Origin: Sepioteuthis lessoniana | Taxonomy: Eukaryota; Mollusca; Cephalopoda; Myopsida; Loliginidae | DNA: 64,000 bases | Direction: 5' to 3' | Assembly (NCBI GenBank): GCA_963585895.1 | Contig: CAUZXS010004362.1 | Coordinates: 28,501 to 92,500, forward strand | In this document: one piece after another, positions 11,675-26,600 of the stretch | How the letters are laid out: each line of letters opens with the position of its first letter | Numbering within the stretch: position 1 is the first letter of the stretch | The notes under the pieces: model-generated | Seen by the model: the letters and a program-made list of their open reading frames with translations, nothing else | Told to the model about the DNA's origin: nothing | Database searches by the model: none | Translations under genes and position numbers: made by a program

Positions 11675-14600
11675 TATACACACAAGAATACTATGATATA
11701 GTTTGGTTCATAATTGTGTCATTCTCAATATAAGATTGGTGGGTATCAATCCCTAAACTTTAAATTCTCACCTCTGTTTAATCTGCAAACTTCTGGAATA
11801 CTCCTTCATTGTTATTACTCCCAGGTCCACTTTAACCAGGGTGGGGAGGGGAATTCCCCATGATGTAGTGGCTTACATACTGGACTGTAACATTGTAGTA
11901 AATGGGTTCAAACTCCAGTTATATACTATTAAACAAAGAAACCAAACTTAACCACTCTGCCCGAGAATTTTTGGGTCCCATTCATGGGTCAAATAGATCT
12001 GTTTATAAATTATTCATATTTCAATAGGACCGTTCCCAAAAAATAATTCTTTAAAAACAACTACACAAAAAAGTGTAAATATGAACGTACGAATGTAATT
12101 CCTTAACCTCTAAGAATGAAATAACCTGAGACAGATTGACATTCTATTTAATAATTAATATTGTTCACATGTAATTTTATTTCTTTGTTTTTTTTTTTCA
12201 TAAAGTGATAAATCATTAAAAATACTTGTCGAAAATTGTCTTAGCATTTTCAAAAATGAATTCAGACATCTTTGATATACATGTATAGATATTTTATTTT
12301 TGAATACTGAAATTGTCATTATTTTGGTAATATTATTAAAAAAAAAAACAAGCATAAAAAACTGTAGAAATAAAAGTCCGATGCTCACTGGCAGTTCCTT
12401 CTATCTCATACATAGTTTCAAGGTTGCAAGAGGAAATGGATTTCGGGACTCCATTTCACGACTTTCACAAAGGGCAATCACAGTTTATTAAAATCTCACA
12501 AAGTTAATGTATTTACCCAACTCCTTTCACATGGACAGGATCTGACACAAAATCAATTTTTCAACGGTGTACAATTTATTTGAATTGAAAGTTTTCCTTC
12601 TAGACTGGTTGCCTAACCCAATCTGCCCTGTTATTTATCCATAGCTAGGGGAAAAAGAGATGGATTCATGCTTTTTCTAAGGGCACTATCATGAAGTGAA
12701 ACAGTCTTGTTCAGGATTTTGAATTTCGGTCACTGATTCTATTTCCTATGACAATAAGTACATCTCCTCTTTAGTTTAATGTAAGATGCAAACGATTAGA
12801 AATCGATTATCACCAGATTTTTGAGTATTATCCATAGTGACTGACAGTTATTCATAGTTCAGTTTGATCCAGTTGCCTGGGGCTGCAGAATACACCGATT
12901 GCATCTCTGTAGAGAGGTAAGACTTCCCCTACAATTGTCCTGGATATAGCACTAAACAATCTGATGGTAAGGCTTCAGTAATACTGGAGGTTTGGGGAAT
13001 GCGGAGTACCCCTTCATTGCTATCGCTCCCTGGTCCACTCTGGCATGGAGTGGTAGTACCTGATAGAGTCCTATCTATGGGTCAAATGGAACTAAACTGT
13101 GTTATTTGAAATAGAACATTTGACATTAAAACTGAATTGTTTGAAATAGAACTGTTTTTACATTTAACTGTATGTAAACAAAAAACTGTACTTATGTTAA
13201 ATTGAATTATTTGAAATAGAACTGTTTATATGTATAAAAATTGATTAGGTATTAAATAACCAACAATGGTTGATGTGCCATAAAACCCAAACCAAACTAG
13301 TTTAGTTATAAAACTTGGTTGGCTTTTCCAACCCCCAGACCTGCATTAGAATATAAAAGGCTAGAAAAAAGATTGTTTGTTTTTGGTGGGGGGGGGTACA
13401 CTGTTAAATTTCTTTTCTTATCATTTCCTTTCTTGGTTCTGAAATGAAAACAATGCAACGAGAAATTGGAATCTTGCTGACCTTCTTACATACAAAATGT
13501 ATGCATATAGATTATTAAAATTGATTTTTTTTTATTTCTAAAGATCATAAAGTATCAATTAATTGGGCCTATCCAATTAAATACTGTTTATCATTGATTC
13601 CAATTGTAACAGTTAATAATACAAGATAATTAAAAACAACAATAAATAAAAATACCCAGATTTTACAAGCCACTGGTAATAATCATAGTTAACCAAGTAA
13701 CTGTTGATTAGAAAGAGATTTATTTAGGATAAATTCTTTTTATATTACTCTATCCGAGCCCACCCTGTCAGCTGGGACTGTAAGAATACGCCAAATGCAC
13801 CTCTGTAGAGGAGTAAGACCCCTCCAAATGGGGTCATCTGTTGGCTGTAGAAGGCAACGTGATGCTTGAGGATGGAATCTTGGTGTTTGAGCTGTCTTTG
13901 ATCTGGCAACTGAGTGGTCAAGTGACACACCACTTTGGTCCCAACTGGGCTAGACGTGTAGTCGGACAGGCCTGATCTGATCAATCGACTGGTCACAACA
14001 AGCCCTAGCATCTATATGTTTAGTCCTGACCATATTCAAATTGCACCTGTGTCAAACAAACATCCCCACCCTTTTTTATTGTATAAGTGTTAGAAGGTGG
14101 TAACTGAGGGTCAATCGAGTTGAGAGGATGGGACTTTGACCTCTGTTGTATCATTGGGCACCAAGTATGCAGTACTGGTGACCTGGGATCAGCAGGGGTA
14201 TAGGCCTTCCTCTTGACTTGAATATACCGGTAGTGTATCCCTGTCTCAACCAAGGTGAAAGGGTTCCCCTCTTGGTTAATTCATAACAGAAGTTGGACTT
14301 CCTTTTTGGACCGATGAAAAGTTAATCAATAAACATAGCTTATCTAAAAAAAAAAAAAAAAAAAAAACCCCGAATATCAAATAAAATACCCAAGAGATCC
14401 CATCCTGACACAGACACATTCACAGACATATACAGTGACAGTGATATAAAAGAAGTGTCTACCTCTTTCCCAAGCTCTATAGTCCTCATATCCATAGAGG
14501 AAAAACCCATCCCCAAGCTCTCCCCTTTTGCAATAGAAAGATTTCTCTCAGCTAATGTAGCACCCAGATCAGTAAAAACAACCCACAATATTTTATCTAT

Positions 14601-17600
14601 TTATTTTTCTTCCCAGATATGAACGTGTGTTTCGATTTTTATTGAGGGTGCATTATGTGCAGTTAGAACTGCAAGAATGTTGGTTGATTCAAATGCAAGG
14701 AAAAGAATTTGGCCTTGGACGTCAAAATGAAGCCAAGTGGCAGTTGCGGACTCATCTGGCCTTCCTTATCGATAATCTTCAGTATTATTTACAGGTGAGT
14801 AACAAACAATTCTGGTAGGAAATTATGGAGTCATAAACAACAATGCATGTATATTTGATTATATGTGACAGGCCAATATTAATGGTTTTCTCATATTCTC
14901 AAACAGATTTCTGAGGGTTGAAAATCATAAAGTACACAAGTTGTAAAGTAACAATCGTCTTCAGAACATTATTTACTGCTTTCAATGAAATTTATAGAAT
15001 TAATTTTTCTTTATTTTACACTTAAATTTTAATTACATTTTACTTGCCTTATTATTTATAGCTTCCTTTTTGATTCTGAAGATGTAATAAACAAGTCTAT
15101 AAAGATTTCAAGTGTTGGTTGTAGAATTTCTGAAATTTATAATGATGAAGATGTATTTTAATCCATGAGGTTATCTGAATTTGGAGAAGACGGATAAAGA
15201 TTTATCTGGTCATAACAAAAGACTTATGATTTTTGAGTCACAAAAGCCATTTTAAAGAAAATGTAATGTGTACTTGATCTCATCATATAATAGTTGTATA
15301 TATTTAATCAGACCTATGAGTCTATATTACAAAAATTGGTTGAAGAAATGTTTCAAAAGTACCATGTCCTCATAGCAAGATTAATGTAACCTCATTCTGG
15401 ATTACTATAACAATTTTCATATGAAAGTGGCTTTGGGGGTCAATTACATCTCAGTAGCTCAGGCTTGAGAAGTGGATGGTAACTGGCTGTATCATCTCAG
15501 TCATCCACTTCACTCTTGCCATTAGTTACGTGAAATCATATAGTTGTGTGCAAATTATTAGTATTGAATAGGAATACTTGAAACTATAATTGTTTGTAAA
15601 CAAATCATTATTTAATAGTAATAGTTACTTGAAAGCATATTGCTTGAAAAATGACTGATTTCAGCATTAAATAACCCAACAAAAGTTGGCATGGCATAAA
15701 ATCAACCAACAAAAGTTTATGGTGTATTTCAGAATACACAGAAATTACATAAAGACTTTAAAGAATGTCTTGTTTTTAGAAACTGATTGATTTAATTACA
15801 ATTGTTACAAGCCAGGAGGATGTCGGAACATGCGTATATATATATTTCACATAAAGCAGGTTTCTTCATCTCCCGAGAGATCCACTCAAACACAAAGAAA
15901 ATAAATGAATGAGGCCCAAATCCTTGAAATGACAAAAATGATGATGACTCAAAGGAAGGAAAAAATAAAATTTATGTGCTAACTGCAAAATGAACATGAA
16001 ATATACAAGTGGACAATTTAAAATGAAAACAATTTACTTAGTAGTTTGATAGTAGAATGATACATTTGATTATGTATGTTTAGCTGCTTAGATGTATATA
16101 ATAATGAAACATAAAAGAAGGGTGAAAAGGAGTGAGGTGTAACAGTCTTTACTTATCTCATTTATGCTATCTGCAATAGTTCATTATTCTCTCTCTTGTA
16201 AGAATCAAATGAGTTTCTGACCAAAAGTCTGTCTTTTCTTTCTTTTTCTCTTTCTACTATTTAACAAACAGGCTAGGTAGTAACTTCTTCATCCTCAACT
16301 TTCTCATAAAGCCTTTCGCTACTTTCTTCATCATAATAAGTGGCCTCCATGATCTGTCGGTTCTTTTTCTTTTCTTTTCATAAGACATCTTCTTCTTATG
16401 CTGTGTAGCCACTTTGCATTCTTGAGCTGGTTGTTACGTGTGTCCCTCTCTAAAGATTTGCCTTCCTTCAGCCAATCAGTGACTTTTCTTTTAAAAACTG
16501 TAGTACCTGCTGATTTCAATCTGCATTGAATGGGGTGGGGTACGTGGGTGGCACCTAGTTGCCTGATGTTCTACTTTCCTGCTGATTGACCCTTATAGGT
16601 AGTCTGTTACCTCGAATGGAGAGGGGTATAGATATTCGTAATACAGTGCATTGTTGGATGAAGATCAAAAGATTTGAGTCTTTGTCCTTTTATTTAAATA
16701 AGTCGCTGTAATCTGCATTGCATTGAGCTTGGAGAATAACATTCTGTTGTTGGGGATTCCTCGTAGCAAAGTGGCTAATTTTTTATAACAACTTTCATTT
16801 ACTTAAAGCTAAAAAGATGTATTGTTTCATGTGTCTTTCATGTAAGTGGCCATTAGTAATAAGATCTATTCACATGCTCAGTTTTTAGTCCTTAATATTA
16901 CTATCACTTATGAATATTCATAAGTTACATGGTGTATCCTCATCCGTTGCTGTGACATGAGCCTGAGTAGGAGGTGGGTGATGATATGGGCAGTTGCGTC
17001 TGTTAAAGCAAGCGACGCCTCTGGTATAGTTCCTGTACATGGTGGATTCTGTGTTGCGGTTGTGCATTCTGTGCATCTGATAATAATCACGGCCGTGTTT
17101 GCTGGAACTGGACTGTCGAGAGTGTGTTGGTCGATTATTTGATCTTGGTGGTTGTTTTGGTTCCATTCTTCTATTTATATGACTCGATTGCTGAGGTCCA
17201 TGTGCATAATAAGCAGTGTCATGTGAGGTTGTGTTGTCCCATTTATACACCTCGATCAACGTATTGTTGGGCATACATAGAATGGTCATCCAAAGCAACA
17301 AGAGGAGCACCTTCATTGGAAGAGAATTAGAGTTACATTGATTGCAGCATATAAAATTGACCTAAAGAGACAAAATAGAATTGACCTAAAGAGACAAAAT
17401 AGAATTGACCGAAAGAGACAAAATAGAATTGACCGAAAGAGACAAAATAGAATTGACCTAAAGAGACAAAATAGAATTGACCTAAAGAGACAAAATAGAA
17501 TTGACCGAAAGAGACAAAATAGAGTGGACCTAAAGAGACAAAATAGAATTGACCGAAAGAGACAAAATAGAGTGGACCTAAAGAGACAAAATAGAATTGA

Positions 17601-20600
17601 CCGAAAGAGACAAAATAGAATTGACCTAAAGAGACAAAATAGAGTGGACCTAAAGAGACAAAATAGAATTGACCGAAAGAGACAAAATAGAATTGACCTA
17701 AAGAGACAAAATAGAGTGGACCGAAAGAGACAAAATAGAATTGACCGAAAGAGACAAAATAGAATTGACCTAAAGAGACAAAATAGAGTGGACCTAAAGA
17801 GACAAAATAGAATTGACCGAAAGAGACAAAATAGAATTGACCGAAAGAGACAAAATAGAATTGACCTAAAGAGACAAAATAGAATTGACCTAAAGAGACA
17901 AAATAGAATTGACCGAAAGAGACAAAATAGAGTGGACCTAAAGAGACAAAATAGAATTGACCGAAAGAGACAAAATAGAGTGGACCTAAAGAGACAAAAT
18001 AGAATTGACCGAAAGAGACAAAATAGAATTGACCTAAAGAGACAAAATAGAGTTGACCTAAAGAGACAAAATAGAGTGGACCTAAAGAGACAAAATAGAA
18101 TTGACCTAAAGAGACAAAATAGAGTGGACCGAAAGAGACAAAATAGAATTGACCGAAAGAGACAAAATAGAATTGACCGAAAGAGACAAAATAGAGTGGA
18201 CCTAAAGAGACAAAATAGAATTGACCTAAAGAGACAAAATAGAATTGACCTAAAGAGACAAAATAGAGTGGACCTAAAGAGACAAAATAGAATTGACCGA
18301 AAGAGACAAAATAGAATTGACCGAAAGAGACAAAATAGAGTGGACCTAAAGAGACAAAATAGAATTGACCGAAAGAGACAAAATAGAATTGACCTAAAGA
18401 GATAAAATAGAATTGACCGAAAGAGACAAAATAGAGTGGACCTAAAGAGACAAAATAGAATTGACCGAAAGAGACAAAATAGAGTGGACCTAAAGAGACA
18501 AAATAGAATTGACCGAAAGAGACAAAATAGAATTGACCTAAAGAGACAAAATAGAGTGGACCTAAAGAGACAAAATAGAATTGACCGAAAGAGACAAAAT
18601 AGAATTGACCTAAAGAGACAAAATAGAGTGGACCGAAAGAGACAAAATAGAATTGACCGAAAGAGACAAAATAGAATTGACCTAAAGAGACAAAATAGAG
18701 TGGACCTAAAGAGACAAAATAGAATTGACCGAAAGAGACAAAATAGAATTGACTGAAAGAGACAAAATAGAATTGACCTAAAGAGACAAAATAGAGTGGA
18801 CCGAAAGAGACAAAATAGAATTGACCTAAAGAGACAAAATAGAGTGGACCGAAAGAGACAAAATAGAATTGACCGAAAGAGACAAAATAGAGTGGACCTA
18901 AAGAGACAAAATAGAATTGACCTAAAGAGACAAAATAGAATTGACCTAAAGAGACAAAATAGAGTGGACCTAAAGAGACAAAATAGAATTGACCGAAAGA
19001 GACAAAATAGAATTGACCGAAAGAGACAAAATAGAATTGACCTAAAGAGACAAAATAGAGTTGACCTAAAGAGACAAAATGGAGTTGACCTAAAGAGACA
19101 AAATAGAATTGACCGAAAGAGACAAAATAGAATTGACCTAAAGAGACAAAATAGAGTGGACCTAAAGAGACAAAATAGAATTGACCGAAAGAGACAAAAT
19201 AGAATTGACCGAAAGAGACAAAATAGAATTGACCGAAAGAGACAAAATAGAATTGACCTAAAGAGACAAAACAGAGTGGACCTAAAGAGACAAAATAGAA
19301 TTGACCGAAAGAGACAAAATAGAGTGGACCTAAAGAGACAAAATAGAATTGACCTAAAGAGACAAAATAGAATTGACTGAAAGAGACAAAATAGAATTGA
19401 CCTAAAGAGACAAAACAGAGTGGACCTAAAGAGACAAAATAGAATTGACCGAAAGAGACAAAATAGAATTGACCTAAAGAGACAAAATAGAATTGACCGA
19501 AAGAGACAAAATAGAGTGGACCTAAAGAGACAAAATAGAATTGACCGAAAGAGACAAAATAGAATTGACCGAAAGAGACAAAATAGAGTAGACCTAAAGA
19601 GACAAAATAGAATTGACCTAAAGAGACAAAATAGAATTGACCGAAAGAGACAAAATAGAGTGGACCTAAAGAGACAAAATAGAATTGACCGAAAGAGACA
19701 AAATAGAGTGGACCTAAAGAGAAAAAATAGAATTGACCGAAAGAGACAAAATAGAATTGACTTAAAGAGACAAAATAGAATTGACCGAAAGAGACAAAAT
19801 AGAGTGGACCGAAAGAGACAAAATAGAGTGGACCTAAAGAGACAAAATAGAGTGGACCTAAAGAGACAAAATAGAATTGACCGAAAGAGACAAAATAGAA
19901 TTGACCGAAAGAGACAAAATAGAAATGACCGAAAGAGACAAAATAGAATTGACCGAAAGAGACAAAATAGAGTGGACCGAAAGAGACAAAATAGAGTAGA
20001 CCTAAAGAGACAAAATAGAATTGACCGAAAGAGACAAAATAGAATTGACCGAAAGAGACAAAATAGAGTGGACCTAAAGAGACGAAATAGAATTGACGTA
20101 AAGAGACAAAATAGAATTGACCTAAAGAGACAAAATGGAATTGACCGAAAGAGACAAAATAGAGTGAACCTAAAGAGACAAAATAGAATTGACCGAAAGA
20201 GACAAAATAGAATTGACCGAAAGAGACAAAATAGAGTTGACCTAAAGAGACAAAATTAAATTGACCGAAAGAGACAAAATAGAATTGACCGAAAGAGACA
20301 AAATAGAATTGACCTAAATGGACAAAATAGAATTGACCGAAAGAGACATAATAGAGTGGACCTAAAGAGACAAAATAGAATTGACCGAAAGAGACAAAAT
20401 AGAATTGACCTAAAGAGACAAAATAGAATTGACCGAAAGAGACAAAATAGATGGACCTAAAGAGACAAAATAGAATTGACCGAAAGAGACAAAATAGAGT
20501 GGACCTAAAGAGACAAAATAGAATTGACCGAAAGAGACAAAATAGAATTGACCGAAAGAGACAAAATAGAGTAGACCTAAAGAGACAAAATAGAATTGAC

Positions 20601-23600
20601 CGAAAGAGACAAAATAGAATTGACCTAAAGAGACAAAATAGAATTGACCGAAAGAGACAAAATAGAATTGACCTAAAGAGACAAAATAGAGTGGACCTAA
20701 AGAGACAAAATAGAATTGACCGAAAGAGACAAAATAGAATTGACCGAAAGAGACAAAATAGAATTGACCAAAAGAGACAAAATAGAATTGACCGAAAGAG
20801 ACAAAATAGAGTGGACCTAAAGAGACAAAATAGAGTGGACCTAAAGAGACAAAATAGAATTGACCGAAAGAGACAAAATAGAGTGGACCTAAAGAGACAA
20901 AATAGAATTGACCGAAAGAGACAAAATAGAGTGGACCTAAAGAGACAAAATAGAATTGACCGAAAAAGACAAAATAGAATTGACCGAAAGAGACAAAATA
21001 GAGTGGACCGAAAGAGACAAAATAGAATTGACCGAAAGAGACAAAATAGAGTGGACCTAAAGAGACAAAATAGAATTGACCGAAAGAGACAAAATAGAGT
21101 TGACCTAAAGAGACAAAATAGAATTGACCGAAAGAGACAAAATAGAGTGGACCTAAAGAGACAAAATAGAATTGACCGAAAGAGACAAAATAGAGTGGAC
21201 CTAAAGAGACAAAATAGAATTGACCTAAAGAGACAAAAAAGAATTGACCGAAAGAGACAAAATAGAGTGGACCTAAAGAGACAAAATAGAATTGACCGAA
21301 AGAGACAAAATAGAATTGACTTAAAGAGACAAAATAGAGTGGACCGAAAGAGACAAAATAGAGTGGACCTAAAGAGACAAAATAGAGTGGACCTAAAGAG
21401 ACAAAATAGAATTGACCGAAAGAGACAAAATAGAATTGACCGAAAGAGACAAAATAGAGTGGACCTAAAGAGACAAAATAGAATTGACCGAAAGAGACAA
21501 AATAGAATTGACCTAAAGAGATAAAATAGAATTGACCGAAAGAGACAAAATAGAGTGGACCTAAAGAGACAAAATAGAATTGACCGAAAGAGACAAAATA
21601 GAGTGGACCTAAAGAGACAAAATAGAATTGACCGAAAGAGACAAAATAGAATTGACCTAAAGAGACAAAATAGAGTGGACCTAAAGAGACAAAATAGAAT
21701 TGACCGAAAGAGACAAAATAGAATTGACCGAAAGAGACAAAATAGAATTGACCAAAAGAGACAAAATAGAATTGACCGAAAGAGACAAAATAGAGTGGAC
21801 CTAAAGAGACAAAATAGAGTGGACCTAAAGAGACAAAATAGAATTGACCGAAAGAGACAAAATAGAGTGGACCTAAAGAGACAAAATAGAATTGACCGAA
21901 AGAGACAAAATAGAGTGGACCTAAAGAGACAAAATAGAATTGACCGAAAAAGACAAAATAGAATTGACCGAAAGAGACAAAATAGAGTGGACCGAAAGAG
22001 ACAAAATAGAATTGACCGAAAGAGACAAAATAGATGGACCTAAAGAGACAAAATAGAATTGACCGAAAGAGACAAAATAGAGTGGACCTAAAGAGACAAA
22101 ATAGAATTGACCGAAAGAGACAAAATAGAATTGACCGAAAGAGACAAAATAGAGTAGACCTAAAGAGACAAAATAGAATTGACCGAAAGAGACAAAATAG
22201 AATTGACCTAAAGAGACAAAATAGAATTGACCGAAAGAGACAAAATAGAATTGACCTAAAGAGACAAAATAGAGTGGACCTAAAGAGACAAAATAGAATT
22301 GACCGAAAGAGACAAAATAGAATTGACCGAAAGAGACAAAATAGAATTGACCAAAAGAGACAAAATAGAATTGACCGAAAGAGACAAAATAGAGTGGACC
22401 TAAAGAGACAAAATAGAATTGACCGAAAGAGACAAAATAGAGTGGACCTAAAGAGACAAAATAGAATTGACCGAAAGAGACAAAATAGAGTGGACCTAAA
22501 GAGACAAAATAGAATTGACCGAAAAAGACAAAATAGAATTGACCGAAAGAGACAAAATAGAGTGGACCGAAAGAGACAAAATAGAATTGACCGAAAGAGA
22601 CAAAATAGAGTGGACCTAAAGAGACAAAATAGAATTGACCGAAAGAGACAAAATAGAGTTGACCTAAAGAGACAAAATAGAATTGACCGAAAGAGACAAA
22701 ATAGAGTGGACCTAAAGAGACAAAATAGAATTGACCGAAAGAGACAAAATAGAGTGGACCTAAAGAGACAAAATAGAATTGACCTAAAGAGACAAAAAAG
22801 AATTGACCGAAAGAGACAAAATAGAGTGGACCTAAAGAGACAAAATAGAATTGACCGAAAGAGACAAAATAGAATTGACTTAAAGAGACAAAATAGAGTG
22901 GACCGAAAGAGACAAAATAGAGTGGACCTAAAGAGACAAAATAGAGTGGACCTAAAGAGACAAAATAGAATTGACCGAAAGAGACAAAATAGAATTGACC
23001 GAAAGAGACAAAATAGAGTGGACCTAAAGAGACAAAATAGAATTGACCGAAAGAGACAAAATAGAATTGACCTAAAGAGATAAAATAGAATTGACCGAAA
23101 GAGACAAAATAGAGTGGACCTAAAGAGACAAAATAGAATTGACCGAAAGAGACAAAATAGAGTGGACCTAAAGAGACAAAATAGAATTGACCGAAAGAGA
23201 CAAAATAGAATTGACCGAAAGAGACAAAATAGAGTAGACCTAAAGAGACAAAATAGAATTGACCGAAAGAGACAAAATAGAATTGACCTAAAGAGACAAA
23301 ATAGAATTGACCGAAAGAGACAAAATAGAATTGACCTAAAGAGACAAAATAGAGTGGACCTAAAGAGACAAAATAGAATTGACCGAAAGAGACAAAATAG
23401 AATTGACCGAAAGAGACAAAATAGAATTGACCAAAAGAGACAAAATAGAATTGACCGAAAGAGACAAAATAGAGTGGACCTAAAGAGACAAAATAGAGTG
23501 GACCTAAAGAGACAAAATAGAATTGACCGAAAGAGACAAAATAGAATTGACCTAAAGAGACAAAATAGAGTGGACCGAAAGAGACAAAATAGAATTGACC

Positions 23601-26600
23601 GAAAGAGACAAAATAGAATTGACCTAAAGAGACAAAATAGAGTGGACCTATAGAGACAAAATAGAATTGACCGAAAGAGACAAAATAGAATTGACTGAAA
23701 GAGACAAAATAGAATTGACCTAAAGAGACAAAATAGAGTGGACCGAAAGAGACAAAATAGAATTGACCTAAAGAGACAAAATAGAGTGGACCGAAAGAGA
23801 CAAAATAGAATTGACCGAAAGAGACAAAATAGAATTGACCGAAAGAGACAAAATAGAGTGGACCTAAAGAGACAAAATAGAATTGACCTAAAGAGACAAA
23901 ATAGAATTGACCTAAAGAGACAAAATAGAGTGGACCTAAAGAGACAAAATAGAATTGACCGAAAGAGACAAAATAGAATTGACCGAAAGAGACAAAATAG
24001 AATTGACCTAAAGAGACAAAATAGAGTTGACCTAAAGAGACAAAATGGAGTTGACCTAAAGAGACAAAATAGAATTGACCGAAAGAGACAAAATAGAATT
24101 GACCTAAAGAGACAAAATAGAATTGACGTAAAGAGACAAAATAGAATTGACCTAAAGAGACAAAATAGAATTGACCGAAAGAGACAAAATAGAGTGGACC
24201 TAAAGAGACAAAATAGAATTGACCGAAAGAGACAAAATATAATTGACCGAAAGAGACAAAATAGAATTGACCGAAAGAGACAAAATAGAATTGACCTAAA
24301 GAGACAAAACAGAGTGGACCTAAAGAGACAAAATAGAATTGACCGAAAGAGACAAAATAGAATTGACCGAAAGAGACAAAATAGAGTGGACCTAAAGAGA
24401 CAAAATAGAATTGACCTAAAGAGACAAAATAGAATTGACTGAAAGAGACAAAATAGAATTGACCTAAAGAGACAAAACAGAGTGGACCTAAAGAGACAAA
24501 ATAGAATTGACCGAAAGAGACAAAATAGAATTGACCTAAAGAGACAAAATAGAATTGACCGAAAGAGACAAAATAGAGTGGACCTAAAGAGACAAAATAG
24601 AATTGACCGAAAGAGACAAAATAGAATTGACCGAAAGAGGAAAAATAGAGTAGACCTAAAGAGACAAAATAGAATTGACCTAAAGAGACAAAATAGAATT
24701 GACCGAAAGAGACAAAATAGAGTGGACCTAAAGAGACAAAATAGAATTGACCGAAAGAGACAAAATAGAGTGGACCTAAAGAGACAAAATAGAATTGACC
24801 TAAAGAGACAAAATAGAATTGACCGAAAGAGACAAAATAGAGTTGACCTAAAGAGACAAAATTAAATTGACCGAAAGAGACAAAATAGAATTGACCGAAA
24901 GAGACAAAATAGAATTGACCTAAATGGACAAAATAGAATTGACCGAAAGAGACATAATAGAGTGGACCTAAAGAGACAAAATAGAATTGACCGAAAGAGA
25001 CAAAATAGAATTGACCTAAAGAGACAAAATAGAATTGACCGAAAGAGACAAAATAGAGTGGACCTAAAGAGACAAAATAGAATTGACCGAAAGAGACAAA
25101 ATAGAGTGGACCTAAAGAGACAAAATAGAATTGACCGAAAGAGACAAAATAGAATTGACCGAAAGAGACAAAATAGAGTAGACCTAAAGAGACAAAATAG
25201 AATTGACCGAAAGAGACAAAATAGAATTGAACTAAAGAGACAAAATAGAATTGACCGAAAGAGACAAAATAGAATTGACCTAAAGAGACAAAATAGAGTG
25301 GACCTAAAGAGACAAAATAGAATTGACTGAAAGAGACAAAATAGAATTGACCGAAAGAGACAAAATAGAATTGACCAAAAGAGACAAAATAGAATTGACC
25401 GAAAGAGACAAAATAGAGTGGACCTAAAGAGACAAAATAGAGTGGACCTAAAGAGACAAAATAGAATTGACCTAAAGAGACAAAATAGAATTGACCGAAA
25501 GAGACAAAATAGAGTGGACCTAAAGAGACAAAATAGAATTGACCGAAAGAGACAAAATAGAATTGACCGAAAAAGACAAAATAGAATTGACCGAAAGAGA
25601 CAAAATAGAGTGGACCGAAAGAGACAAAATAGAATTGACCGAAGAGACAAAATAGAGTGGACCTAAAGAGACAAAATAGAATTGACCGAAAGAGACAAAA
25701 TAGAGTTGACCGAAAGAGACAAAATAGAATTGACCGAAAGAGACAAAATAGAGTGGACCTAAAGAGACAAAATAGAATTGACCGAAAGAGACAAAATAGA
25801 GTGGACCTAAAGAGACAAAATAGAATTGACCTAAAGAGACAAAATAGAATTGACCGAAAGAGACAAAATAGAGTGGACCTAAAGAGACAAAATAGAATTG
25901 ACCGAAAGAGACAAAATAGAATTCACTTAAAGAGACAAAATAGAATTGACCGAAAGAGACAAAATAGAGTGGACCTAAAGAAACAAAATAGAGTGGACCT
26001 AAAGAGACAAAATAGAATTGACCGAAAGAGACAAAATAGAGTGGACCTAAAGCGACAAAATAGAATTGACCGAAAGAGACAAAATAGAAATGACCGAAAG
26101 AGACAAAATAGAATTGACCGAAAGAGACAAAATAGAGTGGACCGAAAGAGACAAAATAGAGTAGACCTAAAGAGACAAAATAGAATTGACCGAAAGAGAC
26201 AAAATAGAATTGACCGAAAGAGACAAAATAGAGTGGACCTAAAGAGACGAAATAGAATTGACGTAAAGAGACAAAATAGAATTGACCTAAAGAGACAAAA
26301 TAGAATTGACCGAAAGAGACAAAATAGAGTGAACCTAAAGAGACAAAATAGAATTGACCGAAAGAGACAAAATAGAGTTGACCTAAAGAGACAAAATTAA
26401 ATTGACCGAAAGAGACAAAATAGAATTGACCGAAAGAGACAAAATAGAATTGACCTAAATGGACAAAATAGAATTGACCGAAAGAGACATAATAGAGTGG
26501 ACCTAAAGAGACAAAATAGAATTGACCGAAAGAGACAAAATAGAGTGGACCTAAAGAGACAAAATAGAATTGACCGAAAGAGACAAAATAGATGGACCTA

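Noticed and set aside
11049..11943. tRNA genes suggested by perfect B boxes at 11104, 11904 and 10408
   Set aside because: No cloverleaf can be drawn with paired acceptor and anticodon stems. The sequences continue into SINE bodies and tails.
13740..14253. Minus-strand ORFs of 62-88 codons
   Set aside because: They lie in a dispersed repeat that has a diverged second copy at 40262 in which the frames are not kept.
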